Source of the DNA: Methyloprofundus sp.
Lineage (GTDB): Bacteria; Pseudomonadota; Gammaproteobacteria; Methylococcales; Methylomonadaceae
NCBI GenBank assembly: GCA_014859465.1
Contig: JACUUF010000028.1
Coordinates: forward strand, 1 to 35,046
Reading direction: 5' to 3'
Length of the DNA: 35,046 bases
The notes below the pieces were generated by a model that was not told the origin of the DNA, ran no database searches, and was given only the letters and a program-made list of their open reading frames with translations. How positions within the stretch are numbered: position 1 is the stretch's first letter; every line of letters starts with the position of its first letter. This document shows, piece after piece, positions 9,407 to 18,066 of this stretch. The position numbers were made by a program, and so were the translations under genes.

Positions 9407-10273
9407 CTAACGCGTCATTAATCCTGACTCGTCAGAAAATTTCCAGACACGAGTAATGACCAAAACATCAAGTTCCTGTAGTAAGTCTTTAGGTAAGGGG
9501 GGGAAGGGGGCGCTAACACGTACGATACGTTTTGCCGCTTCATCGAGGGCTGGGTAGCCGGATGATTTTCTAATGCGCAAGCTATAAAGACTGCCATCAG
9601 GCTTTATGCCAACATCTAAAGTTAAACTGCTGGAAAATCCCGGGCGCTTAGCAATCGTTGGGTAATTGAGGTTGCCAGTACGTTCAACTTTGCGTTGCCA
9701 GTCGGTAATGTATTGTGCGGCAAGGTATTTATGTGCGCTGACGGAATTAACAAATTTAATTCGATTTTGATCGCTGCTAGGTTTTTGGTAGCGTATTTTG
9801 GCACCTAATTCAGAGACCTGTTGGCGCAAAGCATCCATGGATAATCTTGGCTCAGATTTTTCGCTGGTTTCTTTGGTTTTTTCTGTTAGTTGAATTTTTT
9901 GTTCAGCGGTTTTTTGAGTTAGTATTTGCTGGCGTTTGACGCTTTGTTGCTGGACCACTTTTTGTCGAGGTGGTTGTTTGTTGTGTGTGCCTGAGCTCGC
10001 TAATTGCTGAGCGGCTGGTGTTGGTTTGTCTAGCTTTTCACCTGCACCAATTTGATTGCTTTGCGCTAAAAATTCTGCTTTTTTAGGTGCTTTTTTTGCT
10101 TCGTTAGTGACCAGAGTAATTTCTATCGATTTACTGGTTTTATCGGCTTTAGGTTTGGAGAAGTTAACACCTAAAATGAGCGCGGTATGAATAATCGCGG
10201 CAAAAAAGATACAAACCAATAGAGTGTCATTATTGGATAACGGGGAAGGGGGTTGAAAGCTTTGTTCGGACAT
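9407..10273 (-). CDS. TonB-family energy transducer
   Basis: Inner-membrane protein that would pass proton-motive energy from ExbB/ExbD-like motors to outer-membrane receptors or other envelope machines. 288 aa. One N-terminal membrane anchor (about 17-37, with CIFFAAIIHTALILGV) is followed by a Lys/Gln-rich, charged periplasmic linker rather than the classic Pro-Glu/Pro-Lys repeats. A C-terminal TonB domain (about 195-283) follows, including YITDWQRKVERTGNLNYP, SLRIRKSSGYPALDEAAKR and VWKF. The ATG is two bases after the gshB stop, so it is almost certainly co-translated. The same gshB-tonB pairing is known in pseudomonads. No exbB or exbD is nearby, so its partner is unknown. It may alternatively serve in motility or envelope functions as some TonB3-type proteins do. 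Confidence 0.88.
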   Translation of the reverse strand: MSEQSFQPPSPLSNNDTLLVCIFFAAIIHTALILGVNFSKPKADKTSKSIEITLVTNEAKKAPKKAEFLAQSNQIGAGEKLDKPTPAAQQLASSGTHNKQPPRQKVVQQQSVKRQQILTQKTAEQKIQLTEKTKETSEKSEPRLSMDALRQQVSELGAKIRYQKPSSDQNRIKFVNSVSAHKYLAAQYITDWQRKVERTGNLNYPTIAKRPGFSSSLTLDVGIKPDGSLYSLRIRKSSGYPALDEAAKRIVRVSAPFPPLPKDLLQELDVLVITRVWKFSDESGLMTR

Positions 10274-10275
10274 TT

Positions 10276-11232
10276 TTATGCAGATTTTGGTAGCATTGAT
10301 TCAATATGATCCATTAATTGAGCACAGATATTGAGACCAAATTGATGATCTAGTTCTTGTACGCAGGTAGGGCTGGTGACATTGATTTCGGTTAAATAGT
10401 CACCAATAACATCTATACCAACAAAGGCTAGTCCTTTTGCTTTAAGTGTTGGACCTACTTGTTGAGCAATCCAGTAATCTCTTTCTGTTAAAGGTTGTCC
10501 TTGTGCGCGTCCACCTGCGGCAAGATTGCCGCGACTTTCGCCTTGCGCAGGAATACGCGCTAAGGCATAAGGGATGGGTTCGCCATTAACTAGTAAGATG
10601 CGTTTATCACCGGCTTTTATTGCTGGCAAATATTTCTGTGCCATTACGTAGTTTGTACCCTGTGCGCTCATGGTTTCTATAATGACGCTGATATTGGGAT
10701 CACTAAGGCGCAAATGAAAAATAGATGCACCGCCCATGCCATCTAACGGCTTGAGAATGATTTCTTGATGCTCTTGGAGAAAGTCGCGTATTTGCCCGGC
10801 TTGGCTGGTGACTAGCGTATCAGCACAACATTGAGGAAACCATGCGGTAAATAGTTTTTCGTTAGCATCACGTAACGATTGCGGTTTATTGGCTATGTAG
10901 ACGCCTTGTTGTTCTGCTTGTTCCAAAATATGCGTAGCATAAATATATTCTTGGTCAACGGGCGGATCTTTACGCATAATAATGCTATCTAGTATTGCCA
11001 AAGGAATGATTTGTTCGCTGACAACTTCATACCATTGTGTGGCATCGCGTTTTACATGTATCTGCTTGGTGTTCGCATAGGCTTGTCCATTAAGTAAAAA
11101 TAAATCACCTAACTCCATATAGTGTAATTCCCAGTTACGCGCTTGTGCTTCTAGCAGCATAGCAAAGCTGGTGTCTTTTTTTATGTTGATGTGGTCAATT
11201 GAATCCATGACCATGCCAAGTTTAATCGTCAC
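10276..11232 (-). CDS. gshB: Glutathione synthetase
   Basis: ATP-dependent ligation of gamma-glutamylcysteine and glycine, the second step of glutathione synthesis in the cytosol. 318 aa, normal for the proteobacterial enzyme. The N-terminal domain begins IKLGMVMDSIDHINIKKD. The ATP-grasp domain shows ILKPLDGMGGASIF (about 165-178), YVMAQKYLPAIKAGDKRILL and ARIPAQGESRGNLAAGG (glycine-rich loop). GIDVIGDYLTEINVTSPT carries the metal-binding Glu-Ile-Asn. The start codon is GTG at 11232; a later ATG would remove the conserved IKLG strand. First gene of a two-gene unit with the TonB-family gene. Confidence 0.97.
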   Translation of the reverse strand: MTIKLGMVMDSIDHINIKKDTSFAMLLEAQARNWELHYMELGDLFLLNGQAYANTKQIHVKRDATQWYEVVSEQIIPLAILDSIIMRKDPPVDQEYIYATHILEQAEQQGVYIANKPQSLRDANEKLFTAWFPQCCADTLVTSQAGQIRDFLQEHQEIILKPLDGMGGASIFHLRLSDPNISVIIETMSAQGTNYVMAQKYLPAIKAGDKRILLVNGEPIPYALARIPAQGESRGNLAAGGRAQGQPLTERDYWIAQQVGPTLKAKGLAFVGIDVIGDYLTEINVTSPTCVQELDHQFGLNICAQLMDHIESMLPKSA

Positions 11233-11575
11233 AATATTTTTCTCTTTGATAAGTTATTTTGATTATTCCCTGTCAATGTAATACCAATATTGCATCATTC
11301 GCGAACTCTTTTAGCAAGGGGCTATGCGCAGCACTAGATTCCTGCTAAAAACATATAGAAATGGCGTTATCATTAACATCTCATTCGACCTGTATTGTCT
11401 ATTTAATGAGTTATTTTGTTTATGAGTATAGCCTGTTTTTTACTCGAATAGTGTGAATATTTAATGAGATGCGGTGCTTTTTAGTCGCTTTGTAAATATA
11501 TTCTTGTTTACCTTTATACAAAAACTTGGTATAAAGACCGGCTAACTTTGAATAAAGGCTCATTAGAGGTGAATC
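11233..11575. other. Divergent intergenic region between gshB and rpmB
   Basis: No credible gene. It must hold the promoter for gshB (minus) and that of rpmB-rpmG (plus). A stem-loop with arms TTTTAGCA (11309-11316) and TGCTAAAA (11343-11350), closed inside by AGG/CCT-type pairing, lies between the two promoters. It lacks a following T-run on the plus strand, so it is not an obvious terminator. The segment 11370-11500 is AT-rich with nothing recognised. Confidence 0.5.
11507..11535 (+). promoter_or_regulatory. Predicted sigma70 promoter of rpmB-rpmG
   Basis: TTTACC (-35 like) at 11507-11512 and TATAAA (-10 like) at 11530-11535 with an ideal 17-base spacer. Transcription would start near 11542, giving a leader of about 34 bases with ribosome-binding site AGAGGTGA (11565-11572). 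Prediction from consensus only. Confidence 0.6.
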
Positions 11576-11812
11576 ATGTCTAAAATTTGTCAGGTAACGG
11601 GTAAGCGCCCTATCACTGGAAACAATGTATCGCACGCACACAATAAAACAAGAAGACTTTTTAATCCAAACTTACACCACCATAGATTTTGGGTGGAAAG
11701 TCAAAATCGTTGGGTACGCCTAAGATTAACTGCAAAAGGTATGCGTATCATTGATAAAAAAGGTATTGATGCTGTTTTAGCTGATATGCTTAAACGTGGC
11801 GAAAAGGTTTAA
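11576..11812 (+). CDS. rpmB: 50S ribosomal protein L28
   Basis: Large-subunit ribosomal protein of 78 aa, complete. It starts [20 protein letters not shown] and has the family segment [18 protein letters not shown] (about 34-51). Only one cysteine is present (Cys5), so the zinc-binding CxxC pairs of the other L28 type are absent. A ribosome-binding site AGAGGTGA lies four bases before the ATG. It is followed after 12 bases by rpmG, the standard pair in gammaproteobacteria. Confidence 0.98.
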   Translation: MSKICQVTGKRPITGNNVSHAHNKTRRLFNPNLHHHRFWVESQNRWVRLRLTAKGMRIIDKKGIDAVLADMLKRGEKV

Positions 11813-11824
11813 GGGGATATACTC

Positions 11825-11980
11825 ATGCGCGATAAAATAAAATTAGTTTCTTCAGCGGGTACTGGACATTTTTATACCACAGATAAAAATAAACGTACTA
11901 TGCCAGAAAAAATGGAAATCAAAAAATTTGATCCTGTTGTACGTAAACACGTCATGTACAAAGAAGCTAAAATCAAATAA
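11825..11980 (+). CDS. rpmG: 50S ribosomal protein L33
   Basis: 51-aa ribosomal protein, too short for many gene-finding cut-offs. The translation starts [20 protein letters not shown] and ends [13 protein letters not shown]. It is the cysteine-free (zinc-independent) type of L33, matching the cysteine-poor L28 beside it. AGGGGA precedes the ATG by about nine bases. Same operon as rpmB, with 12 bases between them. Transcription should end at the hairpin beginning at 12046. Confidence 0.97.
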   Translation: MRDKIKLVSSAGTGHFYTTDKNKRTMPEKMEIKKFDPVVRKHVMYKEAKIK

Positions 11981-12045
11981 CATTATTGATTCTCTTTTGG
12001 TTGCCTTCGTTGTAACCTTCCACAGCTGGCTTCTGGTCTAGCAGT

Positions 12046-12090
12046 GTAAGCGCGACAACTCCTTTTCTTAGGGGTTGTCGTATTGCTTAC
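12046..12090. terminator. Shared hairpin terminator between convergent rpmG and the cNMP/rhodanese gene
   Basis: CGACAACTCC (12053-12062) pairs with GGGGTTGTCG (12071-12080, one T-G pair) around the loop TTTTCTTA. The stem can be extended by GTAAGC (12046-12051) with GCTTAC (12085-12090). It sits 66 bases after the rpmG stop. Its right arm is inside the last codons of the minus-strand gene, whose TAA is in the loop. It probably works for rpmG and may affect both strands. No strong T-run follows, so efficiency is uncertain. Confidence 0.55.
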
Positions 12091-13459
12091 TTGTCACTTG
12101 GTACTTTTGTAGTACGTCTTTTAGTTTTTGGGCTTGTTTGTACAGTATGCGGTATTGTTTTTTAACATTATCTAATTCGCTGCTTAAACGTAGATTTTCT
12201 GCTTTTAATAATTGATTTTCTTGTTGTAAGTCGAGTTTTGTTTCTGGAGTTAATGAATCTGGTTTACTGGTTTGTTGGTCAATAGCTCTGGATATATCTG
12301 CAGTAGAAGCGCCATCTCGCTCAAAAAAGATAGGACTTTTTTGGTCATTATCATCAATGGCAAAAGTCGCCTCACTTGTATAGCCAATATTTTTAGGCAC
12401 ACTTTGCATGCCGCTTTTTAATATGACAGCGTCAATTTTATTTTTGATTAGCGTAAAAGCAGCCGCTTCACTTAAAGTGCCATCGGCGCAAATAATAATA
12501 ATTCTTTTCGTTTCTTTTTTTAACTCTTTGATATGCATACGTAGAGAGAAGAAAGGAATATTTCTGCTGCCTTCTATATGCGTTTCATTGTATTCATTAA
12601 TTGGGCGTATATCTAATATAAGCGGTGTTAGATCTTTAGCTTGCTCATGTAATAGCTCTGAATACGTAATATACTTTAATGCTGGGTTTTTAATTAGCTT
12701 AATAAAGAGCTCTTTATTAATACGCGACAGAACCATATCGGTAGCGGCAGTAACGGTGACACTTCTAGGTTCGCCTGAGAGTAATGCGTCTTCGCCAAAG
12801 GTTTCGTTTTCACCTAATTCAGTTAACACGATTTCTTTTGCACGCTCAGAGGCTTTGCGACTTAAAGTGCAACGGCCTTCTCTAAGCAAGTAATAATAAT
12901 CTCCGATATCACCTTGGTGAAATAGAATCTCGCCTTTTTCTAGCTTAACTTCTTGTAAGCTCATAATGACTTGTTGTAAGTTCATTGCAGGCAGGCGTTG
13001 GAAGATAGGCGACTTTAATAATGCAGACATCCAGTCGCCCTTACTTTTGGCTACTTTTTCTGAGCCCTCATTATCTATCATATAAACACTTTCCTTTTCT
13101 TCATACTCTACTTCTTTTTGCTCAAATGCGTTGAGCTTTAAACGGATATAACGGACATTATTAATGGCGCGAGCGGATATTTTACGCGGAAACTGATGAG
13201 CCAGTGCGAATTTAGCTGAGTCAGAATCAGCATTGATGGTTTCTACTTTGAGAGCTTCTGCTTCTAAAGAAACGCTGCCGTCAATAAGATATATGAAGGC
13301 TTCAGTGCTATCATGCCTAGTAAATAGAAAGTCACCTTTGGATGCTTCGGAGACACTAATCTGGGCACATAATAGATTAAATTGTTGTGCAGGCATGGTG
13401 ACCAACGGAAAAGATTTACGCAGGTTTTGGCCTTCTGGTGAATTAGGGTCTAAAGCCAT
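12068..13459 (-). CDS. Cyclic-nucleotide-binding-like / rhodanese multidomain protein
   Basis: 463-aa soluble protein with no single recognised gene name. Residues about 20-115 form a first, degenerate cyclic-nucleotide-binding-like fold (no phosphate-binding cassette seen). Residues about 150-265 form a clearer one, with LEKGEILFHQGDIGDYYYLL and the cassette FGEDALLSGEPRSVTV, close to the FGExALxxxxxRxAxV pattern. Residues about 275-360 are a rhodanese domain with LILDIRPINEYNETHIEGSRNIP and the active-site loop ICADGTLSEAA (Cys324). A polar linker and a coiled coil (about 410-455) finish it. It probably senses a nucleotide or acts as a regulatory scaffold. Whether it binds cAMP or c-di-GMP and whether the rhodanese is active cannot be told. 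Monocistronic, convergent with rpmG. Confidence 0.85.
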   Translation of the reverse strand: MALDPNSPEGQNLRKSFPLVTMPAQQFNLLCAQISVSEASKGDFLFTRHDSTEAFIYLIDGSVSLEAEALKVETINADSDSAKFALAHQFPRKISARAINNVRYIRLKLNAFEQKEVEYEEKESVYMIDNEGSEKVAKSKGDWMSALLKSPIFQRLPAMNLQQVIMSLQEVKLEKGEILFHQGDIGDYYYLLREGRCTLSRKASERAKEIVLTELGENETFGEDALLSGEPRSVTVTAATDMVLSRINKELFIKLIKNPALKYITYSELLHEQAKDLTPLILDIRPINEYNETHIEGSRNIPFFSLRMHIKELKKETKRIIIICADGTLSEAAAFTLIKNKIDAVILKSGMQSVPKNIGYTSEATFAIDDNDQKSPIFFERDGASTADISRAIDQQTSKPDSLTPETKLDLQQENQLLKAENLRLSSELDNVKKQYRILYKQAQKLKDVLQKYQVTSKQYDNP

Positions 13460-13673
13460 TAATATTCTTTTTTATTGAGAGTATGGGCGTTAATTATAGG
13501 TTTCAATTCTATCTTGTACTAGTGAATAATTTTTTTAGGATACTGGTTAATAAGCTAGGATTTGCTTATCAAGATTGGTTCAGGTATCAATATAAATGTC
13601 ATTATTGTTAGTTATAGCCTGGCTTGGTGTAAAATGTTGTGAATAATTTATGATAAATTAAAATAGGTTTTAT

Positions 13674-14198
13674 ATGTCCCGTAATGCAAGGCAGTTTCTC
13701 CCACTTAATATAGCTGTATTGACCGTTTCAGATACGCGTAGCGAAGAAGATGATATTTCAGGTCAAACTTTGGTTGAGCGATTAGATGCTGCTGGTCATC
13801 ATTTATTTGCCAAGGCCATTGTTGCTGATGATATTTATCAGATCCGAGCGACTGTTTCCTCATGGATTGCGAATGAACAGGTGAATGTTATTATTAGCAC
13901 CGGCGGTACCGGGGTAACGGGTAGAGATGGCACGCCGGAAGCGATTGAGCCTTTATTAGATAAAACTTTATCCGGTTTTGGTGAAGTCTTTAGAATGCTC
14001 TCTTATCAAGATATTAAAACATCAACTATACAATCCCGCGCTATCGCCGGTGTAGCAAATGCCACTTATATCTTTTGTTTACCAGGCTCATCTAATGCTT
14101 GCCGCATGGCTTGGGATAATTTAATTAGTGAACAGTTAGATTTTAGAACCAAACCCTGTAACTTAGTGCAGTTAATGCCGCGACTTTTGGAGAAATAA
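13674..14198 (+). CDS. moaB: Molybdenum cofactor biosynthesis protein MoaB
   Basis: MoaB/MogA-family protein of 174 aa acting on molybdopterin, probably adenylylating it before metal insertion. It starts with IAVLTVSDTRSEEDDISGQ and has the pterin-binding VIISTGGTGVTGRDGTPEA (about 74-92, with Asp of GRD). GFGEVFRMLSYQDI and FCLPGSSNACRMAW are also family motifs. The length and SDTR/FRMLS segments fit MoaB rather than MogA. No other moa gene is nearby. It heads a plus-strand run; the next gene starts at the base after its stop, so the two are likely coupled. A weak AGG lies about nine bases before the ATG. Confidence 0.93.
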   Translation: MSRNARQFLPLNIAVLTVSDTRSEEDDISGQTLVERLDAAGHHLFAKAIVADDIYQIRATVSSWIANEQVNVIISTGGTGVTGRDGTPEAIEPLLDKTLSGFGEVFRMLSYQDIKTSTIQSRAIAGVANATYIFCLPGSSNACRMAWDNLISEQLDFRTKPCNLVQLMPRLLEK

Positions 14199-14582
14199 AT
14201 GCATCCAGTAACGCTTTTTTTATGTGCTTTATGTGCTTTTATTGCTGTGGCAATGGGGGCATTTGGCGCGCATGGTTTGCAAGACATTTTAACGCCTGAT
14301 ATGTTAGCTGTGTATAAAACCGCAGTCACTTATCAAATGTGGCATGCGCTCGGCTTAGGCTTGATAGCGCTATTACGCGCACAACATCCTGAAGTAAATT
14401 TATTAAAATATGCTGCATGGACTATGTTTTCTGGCATTATTTTATTTTCTGGCAGTTTATATTTGTTAAGTTTATCGGGCTTGAAGTGGTTGGGTATGAT
14501 TACCCCGATCGGTGGCGTTTGTTTTCTAGCCGCATGGGTATTGATTATGATTTTTTCCATTAAGTTTTTTAAGTCAAATTAG
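14199..14582 (+). CDS. DUF423 (YgdD-family) small inner-membrane protein
   Basis: 127-aa hydrophobic protein with about four membrane helices. The N-terminus LCAFIAVAMGAFGAHGLQ and the middle YQMWHALGLGLIALL are the hallmark of the DUF423/YgdD family. The end LKWLGMITPIGGVCFLAAWVLI also fits. No biochemical function is established for the family. It is directly adjacent to moaB and two bases from the next gene, so it is read in the same operon. Confidence 0.9.
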   Translation: MHPVTLFLCALCAFIAVAMGAFGAHGLQDILTPDMLAVYKTAVTYQMWHALGLGLIALLRAQHPEVNLLKYAAWTMFSGIILFSGSLYLLSLSGLKWLGMITPIGGVCFLAAWVLIMIFSIKFFKSN

Positions 14583-14584
14583 CC

Positions 14585-15085
14585 ATGGATAATCGCAGTC
14601 GTAGCATTAAATCTACACATGAGTTTCATGAAGAACTGCCTGCAGAGCACGAAGATAATTTTATAAAAGTGCTGCATGGCATTATCCACTTTGCGGTACG
14701 CATTTTGGCCGTGTTAATGGTCGCAGTCATACTTTGGGGTGTGGCTGACGTGGTTTTAGTCATGTATAACCGCTTGATGGCTCCGCCGTTTATGCTGCTC
14801 AATGTAAGCGATATTTTAGCCATGTTTAGTACCTTTCTCGTGGTTTTGATTGCGATAGAAATATTTCTCAATATTACCTTATATATACGCAAAGACGTTT
14901 TACCGATAAAGCTAGTCGTAGCCACTGCTTTGATGGCTGTATCTCGAAAAATTATTGTTTTTGACTTCAATCAAATTAGCCCCTTATATATTTTTGCAAC
15001 TGCAACCGTGGTGTTAGCGCTGGGTATTACCTACTGGCTGATCTCACTAAAGCCCAAACAAGCCGATACCGAGCATAGAGAGTAA
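14585..15085 (+). CDS. PsiE-family membrane protein
   Basis: 166 aa. A charged N-terminal tail (about 1-30) is followed by four predicted membrane helices: IIHFAVRILAVLMVAVILWG, a second around SDILAMFSTFLVVLIAIEIF, a third around LPIKLVVATALMAVSRKII, and a fourth near FATATVVLALGITYWL. The pattern and the conserved segment ending RKIIVFDF fit the phosphate-starvation-inducible PsiE family (DUF). The molecular role is unknown. No Pho box was seen. Spacing of two bases from the upstream gene and five to pepN suggests one operon. Confidence 0.82.
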   Translation: MDNRSRSIKSTHEFHEELPAEHEDNFIKVLHGIIHFAVRILAVLMVAVILWGVADVVLVMYNRLMAPPFMLLNVSDILAMFSTFLVVLIAIEIFLNITLYIRKDVLPIKLVVATALMAVSRKIIVFDFNQISPLYIFATATVVLALGITYWLISLKPKQADTEHRE

Positions 15086-15090
15086 TAGAT

Positions 15091-17730
15091 ATGACAGATA
15101 CCAAACCACAGACCATCTACCTTAAAGATTATCTTGTGCCTGAATATTTAATCCAGACCGTAGATTTAAACTTTATTCTCGATGCTGAGCATACGCGCGT
15201 TGTGTCCCGCTTAACACTTAACGCCAATCCGGACAGTGCAGTTAAGCATGCGCCTTTGCAATTATTAGGCGAAGATTTGAGTTTAGTCAGTATTACCTTA
15301 GATGGGGTCGCGTTAACTGAAAGCCAGTATCAGCTAACGGAGGAAACACTGATTATTAAGCATGTACCTCAAGATCAAAGCTTTACTTTAGAAATTGAAA
15401 ATAGCATTAACCCAAAAGAAAATAGTGCGTTGGAAGGTTTATTTATGTCCAATGACATGCTGTGTACGCAATGTGAAGCGCAAGGTTTTAGAAAGATTAC
15501 TTATTTTCTGGATCGGCCCGATGTGATGAGTCGGTTTACTACGACTTTAGTGGCTGATAAAACCCAGTATCCTGTTTTGCTTTCTAATGGTAATAAAATC
15601 GCGCAAGGTGAACTAACTGAAAATCGTCATTGGGTAACCTGGGAAGACCCTTTTAAAAAGCCTTGTTATTTATTTGCCTTAGTCGCTGGGCAGTTGGAGT
15701 GTATCGAAGATCACTTTACCACGATGAGTGGCCGCGCTATTACCTTGCAAATTTTTGTTGAAGCACATGATATAGACAAATGCGCTCATGCCATGCAGTC
15801 CTTAAAGAATTCTATGCGCTGGGATGAACAAACTTACGGCCGTGAATATGATTTAGACCTGTATATGATTGTCGCCGTTGGTCATTTCAATATGGGAGCG
15901 ATGGAAAATAAAGGACTGAATGTCTTTAATACTAAATTTGTCTTGGCGCGCCCTGATACCGCAACCGATATGGATTATGAGCATATTGAAGGGGTCATTG
16001 GTCATGAATATTTTCATAACTGGAGTGGTAATCGGGTGACTTGTCGAGATTGGTTTCAGCTTAGTTTGAAAGAAGGCTTTACCGTTTTCCGTGATCAAGA
16101 ATTTACTGCTGATCAAACGTCCAGAGCGGTGAAACGAATTGATGATGTGATTGCCTTGCGTACCCGTCAATTTTCTGAAGATACCGGTCCTTTAGCGCAT
16201 CCTATTCGCCCTGAAGCCTATATAGAAATTAATAATTTTTATACGCTGACCGTGTATGAAAAAGGCGCCGAAGTGGTGCGCATGATTCAAACTTTATTGG
16301 GGGCGGAAAATTTCCGCAAAGGCTCGGATTTATATTTTCAGCGCCATGATGGGCAGGCGGTGACTTGTGAACATTTTGTCCAAGCGATGGAAGATGCGAG
16401 TGGCAAAGACTTAAATCAATTTAGACGTTGGTATGCACAAGCGGGAACGCCAACCTTAAGTGTTGAGACAAATTACAATATTGAACAGCAAAGTTTAGCC
16501 CTGACTTTAAGCCAAAGTATTCCGACACAGCCTAATGCCGCTATTTTACATATTCCCGTGAAAGTCGCTTTATTTGCTGATGATGGTGCGGTGATTTTAT
16601 CTAATGTACAAGGCAATCAGTCTAGTGATAAGGAAGTGACATTAGAATTAACAGAAGCTAGTCAAACTTTCGTCTTTGAAAAGGTAGCAAGTACGCCACA
16701 TATTTCGGTATTACGTGGCTTTTCTGCTCCGGTTAAATTAAATATGCAGCGACCATTAACTGAGTTTGCGTTTTTATTACAGCATGATAATGACAGCTTT
16801 AATCGCTGGGAAGCCGGACAGCAGCTAAGTACGGCTATTATCTTTGATTTAATCAAGGCGTTGAAGCAAGGTCAAACATTAGCTTTACCTGAAATTTTAT
16901 GTGCTAGCTTTAAGGCGATTCTAGAGCAACCGTGGACTGATTTATCGTATTTAGCTTGTTTACTGTCTTTACCGGGCGCCAATTATTTAGCTGAACAAAT
17001 GGCTGTGGTTGATGTGGTTGCTATCCATCAAGTGCGAGATTTTGTTAAACGTAGTCTTGCCGAACAATTGACTGAGCAATTTAGTAAGCTTTACCAAGCA
17101 AACCATAAAGAAGAATCAGGACAACTGAGTGCAAAAGCCATTGGTCGCCGTAGAATTAAAAATATCTGTTTGGATTATTTAAGCCAATTAGAAACGCCGC
17201 AAAGTTATCAATTAGTCAATGAACAATTTGCTAACGCTAAGAATATGACCGATCAAATTGCTGCTTTGGGTGCCTTAGTCAACAGCCAAAATCCTGAAAA
17301 ATCAGCTAGCTTAGCGCGTTTTTATCAGCAATGGCAAAATGAAGCCTTAGTGATTGATAAGTGGTTTAGTTTACAAGCGATGAGTACCCAAGCAGACACT
17401 TTCAGTGTTGTGCAGAGTTTACTGCAACATGCCGCGTTTGATTTAAAAACGCCGAATCGGGTACGTGCTCTTATCGGTGCTTTTAGCCAATCTAACCCGC
17501 TACACTTTCATGCTGAAAACGGCCAAGGGTATCAGTTCTTAGCAGACCAAGTGATTGCTTTAAATAAAATTAATCCTCAAGTGGCTTCGCGTATGGTGGG
17601 CGCTTTAACGCAATGGCGACGCTTTGATAAAGCGCGTCAAATTTTGATAAAGCAACAGTTAGAGCGCATTATTAATACCGAACATATTTCCAAAGACGTC
17701 TTTGAGATCGCGACTAAGGGCTTGGGTTGA
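15091..17730 (+). CDS. pepN: Aminopeptidase N (M1 zinc metallopeptidase)
   Basis: Cytosolic peptidase removing N-terminal residues from peptides. 879 aa, close to the E. coli enzyme. The M1 exopeptidase signature GAMEN is at 269-273. The zinc site is HEYFH (His305, Glu306, His309) with the third ligand Glu328 in SLKEGF. The N-terminal beta domain, catalytic domain, Ig-like domain and the large C-terminal alpha-solenoid (DUF3458-type) are all present in length. It is the last gene of the moaB-DUF423-psiE-pepN run and ends convergent with the DUF218 gene. Very secure. Confidence 0.97.
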   Translation: MTDTKPQTIYLKDYLVPEYLIQTVDLNFILDAEHTRVVSRLTLNANPDSAVKHAPLQLLGEDLSLVSITLDGVALTESQYQLTEETLIIKHVPQDQSFTLEIENSINPKENSALEGLFMSNDMLCTQCEAQGFRKITYFLDRPDVMSRFTTTLVADKTQYPVLLSNGNKIAQGELTENRHWVTWEDPFKKPCYLFALVAGQLECIEDHFTTMSGRAITLQIFVEAHDIDKCAHAMQSLKNSMRWDEQTYGREYDLDLYMIVAVGHFNMGAMENKGLNVFNTKFVLARPDTATDMDYEHIEGVIGHEYFHNWSGNRVTCRDWFQLSLKEGFTVFRDQEFTADQTSRAVKRIDDVIALRTRQFSEDTGPLAHPIRPEAYIEINNFYTLTVYEKGAEVVRMIQTLLGAENFRKGSDLYFQRHDGQAVTCEHFVQAMEDASGKDLNQFRRWYAQAGTPTLSVETNYNIEQQSLALTLSQSIPTQPNAAILHIPVKVALFADDGAVILSNVQGNQSSDKEVTLELTEASQTFVFEKVASTPHISVLRGFSAPVKLNMQRPLTEFAFLLQHDNDSFNRWEAGQQLSTAIIFDLIKALKQGQTLALPEILCASFKAILEQPWTDLSYLACLLSLPGANYLAEQMAVVDVVAIHQVRDFVKRSLAEQLTEQFSKLYQANHKEESGQLSAKAIGRRRIKNICLDYLSQLETPQSYQLVNEQFANAKNMTDQIAALGALVNSQNPEKSASLARFYQQWQNEALVIDKWFSLQAMSTQADTFSVVQSLLQHAAFDLKTPNRVRALIGAFSQSNPLHFHAENGQGYQFLADQVIALNKINPQVASRMVGALTQWRRFDKARQILIKQQLERIINTEHISKDVFEIATKGLG

Positions 17731-18066
17731 GAGTGATGGAGCAGTTTACGTACTGTAACAATTATAATGCAAAAGTATGCAGATTTAAGGGACTTGCCAG
17801 GCAAGAGAGGCTACCAAAGGAGAACGGCGAGTCTTTTACAGCGCTAATATTCGAGTTAGATATCGACATTAAATAATATCCGTCGCACTGCTGTCAGCCC
17901 TTGAAGGACTGGCAGTGCTGCCTAACTTAACCATCTGGATTGATTAAATGTTCATCCTTAGCGATACATTTAAGGCGGGACAGGAAATTTCAAAGAATTA
18001 GGCGTGCAAAAGCTAAAGCTAAGTGTGTCACTGCTATTATTTATGCCGCCTTAAAATGGCCCCTCC
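17731..18066. other. Intergenic region between convergent pepN and the DUF218 gene
   Basis: No credible gene. A stem-loop GCACTGC (17885-17891)/GCAGTGC (17912-17918) with inner CAG/CTG pairs could be the pepN terminator or a repeat, but it lacks a T-run. A 10-bp inverted repeat TTTAAGGCGG (17969-17978) and CCGCCTTAAA (18046-18055) encloses about 67 bases and may be a mobile-element relic. Short open frames here overlap the end of the DUF218 gene and look spurious. Confidence 0.4.

Noticed and set aside
12408-12893. 161-aa plus-strand open frame
   Set aside because: Lies wholly inside the cNMP/rhodanese gene, has no ribosome-binding site and no recognisable domain; a shadow frame.
12068-13459. 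Crp-type transcription factor
   Set aside because: No helix-turn-helix follows the cNMP-like domains; a rhodanese domain and coiled coil are found instead.
14681-14690. DnaA boxes or oriC within the window
   Set aside because: Single partial matches such as TTATCCACT lie inside a gene and do not cluster; no dnaA, rpmH or mnmG gene is present.
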